From positions 1-33,676 of the forward strand of contig CAKVBV010000023.1 of assembly GCA_934725535.1 (NCBI GenBank): a DNA stretch of 33,676 bases, written 5' to 3'. Below, piece after piece: positions 32,183 to 33,676 of this stretch. Source of the stretch: an uncultured Bacteroidales bacterium (GTDB lineage: Bacteria > Bacteroidota > Bacteroidia > Bacteroidales > Paludibacteraceae). The position numbers were made by a program, and so were the translations under genes. How positions within the stretch are numbered: the stretch's first letter is position 1; each line of letters starts with the position of its first letter. Under the pieces are notes generated by a model that saw only the letters and a program-made list of their open reading frames with translations, did not search any database and had not been told where the DNA came from.

Positions 32183-32555
32183 CCAAGGGGACTTGGTATG
32201 CAGGATAAGACAGTGAATGGGGCTGCTTGAATAGTTCGGGCAGCGGTGAGCCGAAAGAGCGGATAAATGTCGGAAAGCAAGTCGGGCGAAAGCCAAGTAA
32301 TTAGGAACGACTTGCGGTAGCGACAGAGTAAATTGGACTATACCCCGCACAAGTAGGCTGATAAGGAGGTAAGGTCGTAGGAACACCTTAATTGCCGACC
32401 TCCGAATAGTGGTAGCACCGTTGCTTATTTGAAATATCGCACCCGCCCTGCATACTTTTGATAACCCCACGCCGCAGGGGACAAAAACGGAAGCGGTAAG
32501 CCACATATTGATTGTTGATTTATAGTTGGCGGTTTGTCCGTTCCGCCTGTTTTTG
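32183..32555 (+). ncRNA. Candidate large structured phage RNA, family not recognised
   Basis: There is no plus-strand gene for 500 bases, but perfect stems are dense (positions plus 32000). A long-range 9-bp closing stem joins 196-204 to 447-455. Local hairpins are CCAAG/CTTGG (183-187/192-196), GCTGC/GCAGC (222-226/240-244), an 8-bp stem GCAAGTCG/CGACTTGC (277-284/308-315) enclosing GGC-GAAA-GCC (285-294), and GGAGGT/ACCTCC (365-370/398-403) enclosing AAGGT/ACCTT (371-375/385-389). A GC hairpin plus T-run ends it (528-555). G-T pairs that extend some stems and the terminator favour the plus strand. I find no tmRNA, RNase P, group II domain V or riboswitch signature. The size and phage setting recall GOLLD and ROOL, but I cannot match it to either. 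Confidence 0.65.
32528..32555 (+). terminator. Terminator of the structured RNA
   Basis: GGCGG (32528-32532) pairs with CCGCC (32543-32547), followed by TGTTTTT. The loop bases TTTGTCC (32533-32539) are exactly complementary to GGACAAA at 32479-32485, so a pseudoknot could form or compete with termination. Confidence 0.6.
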
Positions 32556-32597
32556 AAACCGAAATTAAAGACAACTAAAGACTAAAATTAAAGACAA

Positions 32598-33014
32598 ATG
32601 AAAGAGAAAGAACCCGAAACAATCCCCGACCGCACAGGCAATGCTTTTGCCGCCTACGCGGTGATGACCACGGCAGCGGAGTTACTGCTACGTGAGACAG
32701 AACGCAGTATGGCAGCCGACCGCATAGCCCTCAAACGAGAGCACAAACAACTCATACGCGAATTACAAGCATCTATCAACCGCACCAAGTACCTGTACCA
32801 ACGCTTCACCGAAGAATGTTGCATTAACGACTCCGAGTCCTTTGACGCACTGCTCAATGACGCAAACACTATCGCGGCACTGACAATGCGTTTCTACAAC
32901 GCCACCTATGGCAACGCCGACAACGGAGACGAGATACGCAACTTCGTTAAAGGCTTGCAGGTATCAGAGATGTTCACCGAAGACCAAATCAAACAATTCG
33001 AGAGCAGACTATGA
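32598..33014 (+). CDS. Phage hypothetical protein, helical
   Basis: The 138-residue product starts MKEKEPETIPDRTGNAFAAY and is almost wholly alpha-helical, with long Ala/Arg/Glu runs (TTAAELLLRETERSMAADRI). It has a Cys-Cys pair near the middle and no signal peptide or membrane span. No family is recognised. Its stop overlaps the start of the next gene by four bases (ATGA), so the two are coupled and may work together. It lies between the structured RNA and the rest of the morphogenesis region. Confidence 0.7.
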   Translation: MKEKEPETIPDRTGNAFAAYAVMTTAAELLLRETERSMAADRIALKREHKQLIRELQASINRTKYLYQRFTEECCINDSESFDALLNDANTIAALTMRFYNATYGNADNGDEIRNFVKGLQVSEMFTEDQIKQFESRL

Positions 33015-33433
33015 GCAAGAAACCATTACAACAGCAATGGCAGGAGGTGTGCAACGACTACCTGCGGGCGTTCTGCAAACGCCACGAATACGCCTACGAC
33101 CCCAAAGATTGGATTGGCATAGGCGCAGAGAACATCGGCACTATCGTGGAGGTAAACGATATGTACATCAACATGGACGAAATCCGTTACGATGTGGACA
33201 ACAACGTCCCTGCGGACAAGTTCGCCAAGTGGTACGACAAGCAACTCGAACTCCACGAACTCGGCATAGAGGTGTGGCTTAACTATCCCAACTACTGCAA
33301 AGGCGCACCCGACGAATGGACGGAGGAGCGCATGGAAGAACTGCGGGCTGCCAACCAACGCTTGCAGGAAATGAAAGAGCAGTTAGAAGAGATGTGCAAA
33401 GACTACAAGAAGAAAAAGACAACGGTGTTCTAA
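33011..33433 (+). CDS. Phage hypothetical protein
   Basis: The 140-residue product starts MSKKPLQQQWQEVCNDYLRA. The centre alternates acidic and aromatic residues (YDPKDWIGIGAENIGTIVEV, WLNYPNYCKGAPDEW) and the end is a charged helix (LQEMKEQLEEMCKDYKKKK). It resembles small phage proteins of unknown role. It overlaps its neighbours on both sides, by four bases with the upstream gene and by one base (TAATG) with the downstream gene, which places all three in one translationally coupled set. Confidence 0.7.
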   Translation: MSKKPLQQQWQEVCNDYLRAFCKRHEYAYDPKDWIGIGAENIGTIVEVNDMYINMDEIRYDVDNNVPADKFAKWYDKQLELHELGIEVWLNYPNYCKGAPDEWTEERMEELRAANQRLQEMKEQLEEMCKDYKKKKTTVF

Positions 33434-33546
33434 TGGAATGGTGTATTATCTTGGCTATCGCTATCGTTATACCTCTCTGTATCGCAGTAGCAGCCATAGC
33501 CGAACGCCACTCCGATGGCGATAACGACGACTATTGGGAGTGGTAA
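33433..33546 (+). CDS. 37-residue single-span membrane protein
   Basis: The frame starts with ATG overlapping the upstream stop and encodes MEWCIILAIAIVIPLCIAVA, then AIAERHSDGDNDDYWEW. One hydrophobic span is followed by an acidic, aromatic tail. Size and topology fit a small phage membrane protein such as a lysis accessory or superinfection factor, but nothing specific identifies it. Coupling to the two genes before it supports that it is translated. Confidence 0.55.
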   Translation: MEWCIILAIAIVIPLCIAVAAIAERHSDGDNDDYWEW

Positions 33547-33553
33547 CTAACCC

Positions 33554-33570
33554 GCCGAGAGTGTCTCGGC
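33554..33570. repeat. 7-bp perfect hairpin after the membrane peptide
   Basis: GCCGAGA (33554-33560) pairs with TCTCGGC (33564-33570) around a 3-base loop. The following bases are not T-rich, so it is a weak terminator at best. Confidence 0.5.
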
Positions 33571-33604
33571 AAGCGGTCTTTGACGTATTGAGAATAGTCG
33601 TAAA

Positions 33605-33672
33605 ATGCAAGTTGCAACTTTACCAAAAATGCAAGTCCTTCTTGCACGGTCGAATAAATTATCGTACCTTTG
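33605..33672 (+). promoter_or_regulatory. Phage promoter with operator-like repeats
   Basis: CTTG at 33641-33644, a 20-base spacer and TACCTTTG at 33665-33672 match the Bacteroidetes promoter. Upstream, ATGCAAGT occurs at 33605 and 33629, AAGTTGCAACTT (33609-33620) is a perfect palindrome, and GCAAG/CTTGC (33631-33635/33641-33645) overlaps the -33 box. A regulator binding GCAAG-type sites would block the promoter. The gene it drives lies beyond the window. Confidence 0.65.
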
Positions 33673-33676
33673 CCGC

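Noticed and set aside
32334..32345. TATAGTCC on the minus strand, like the S element of group I introns
   Set aside because: The R, P and Q elements and a split host gene are missing, so it is probably chance.
32090..32506. 138-codon minus-strand ORF over the structured RNA
   Set aside because: Composition is atypical, there is no start context or promoter on that strand, and G-T pairs and the terminator favour plus-strand RNA. I kept it as the main rival reading for the finding.

Overview
This window comes from a Bacteroidales (Bacteroidetes) chromosome carrying the left part of a tailed-phage prophage. Lineage evidence: promoters of the Bacteroidetes form (a TTTG-like -33 box, 20 bases, then TAnnTTTG), a surface protein with a type 9 secretion C-terminal domain, a CarboxypepD_reg/plug/OMP-beta-barrel protein, DUF349 next to an FtsE-like ATPase, adenosylcobalamin-dependent NrdJ, and mostly Shine-Dalgarno-free host genes. 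I cannot name the genus. The calls rest on reading motifs; no database search was run.

Host part (1-22428). On the minus strand: a 28-codon signal-peptide ORF, a secreted lipoprotein and pheT. On the plus strand: nrdJ, then a 2377-residue T9SS surface protein with a small membrane partner 3 bases behind it. Next, on the minus strand, come an outer-membrane beta-barrel protein with a 33-base coding repeat, and the DUF349-ftsE pair. On the plus strand follow a polysaccharide-type ABC permease, ispE and tRNA-Lys(CTT). The DUF349 and permease genes diverge from two interlocked promoters. Several intergenic gaps hold short tandem arrays with 10-12 base periods (most often 11) and a different unit at each place.

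Prophage part (about 22429 to beyond the right end). An integrase gene lies just behind tRNA-Lys. Then come an ASCH protein, four small basic unknown proteins, an IbrA-like PP-loop protein and an IbrB/ParB-like protein, a SprT-like zinc protease, small and large terminase, portal, a second ASCH protein, a 500-base non-coding stretch that folds into many perfect stems, two hypothetical proteins and a tiny membrane protein. The window ends on a phage promoter with an operator-like repeat cluster. Major capsid, tail, lysis and repressor genes are not in the window.

The strongest candidates for something undescribed are (1) the structured RNA at about 32183-32555, directly behind the second ASCH (PUA-like) gene, (2) a family of otherwise dissimilar small phage proteins that share a basic start and a Gly-ending C-terminal peptide, and (3) the phased 11-base arrays.
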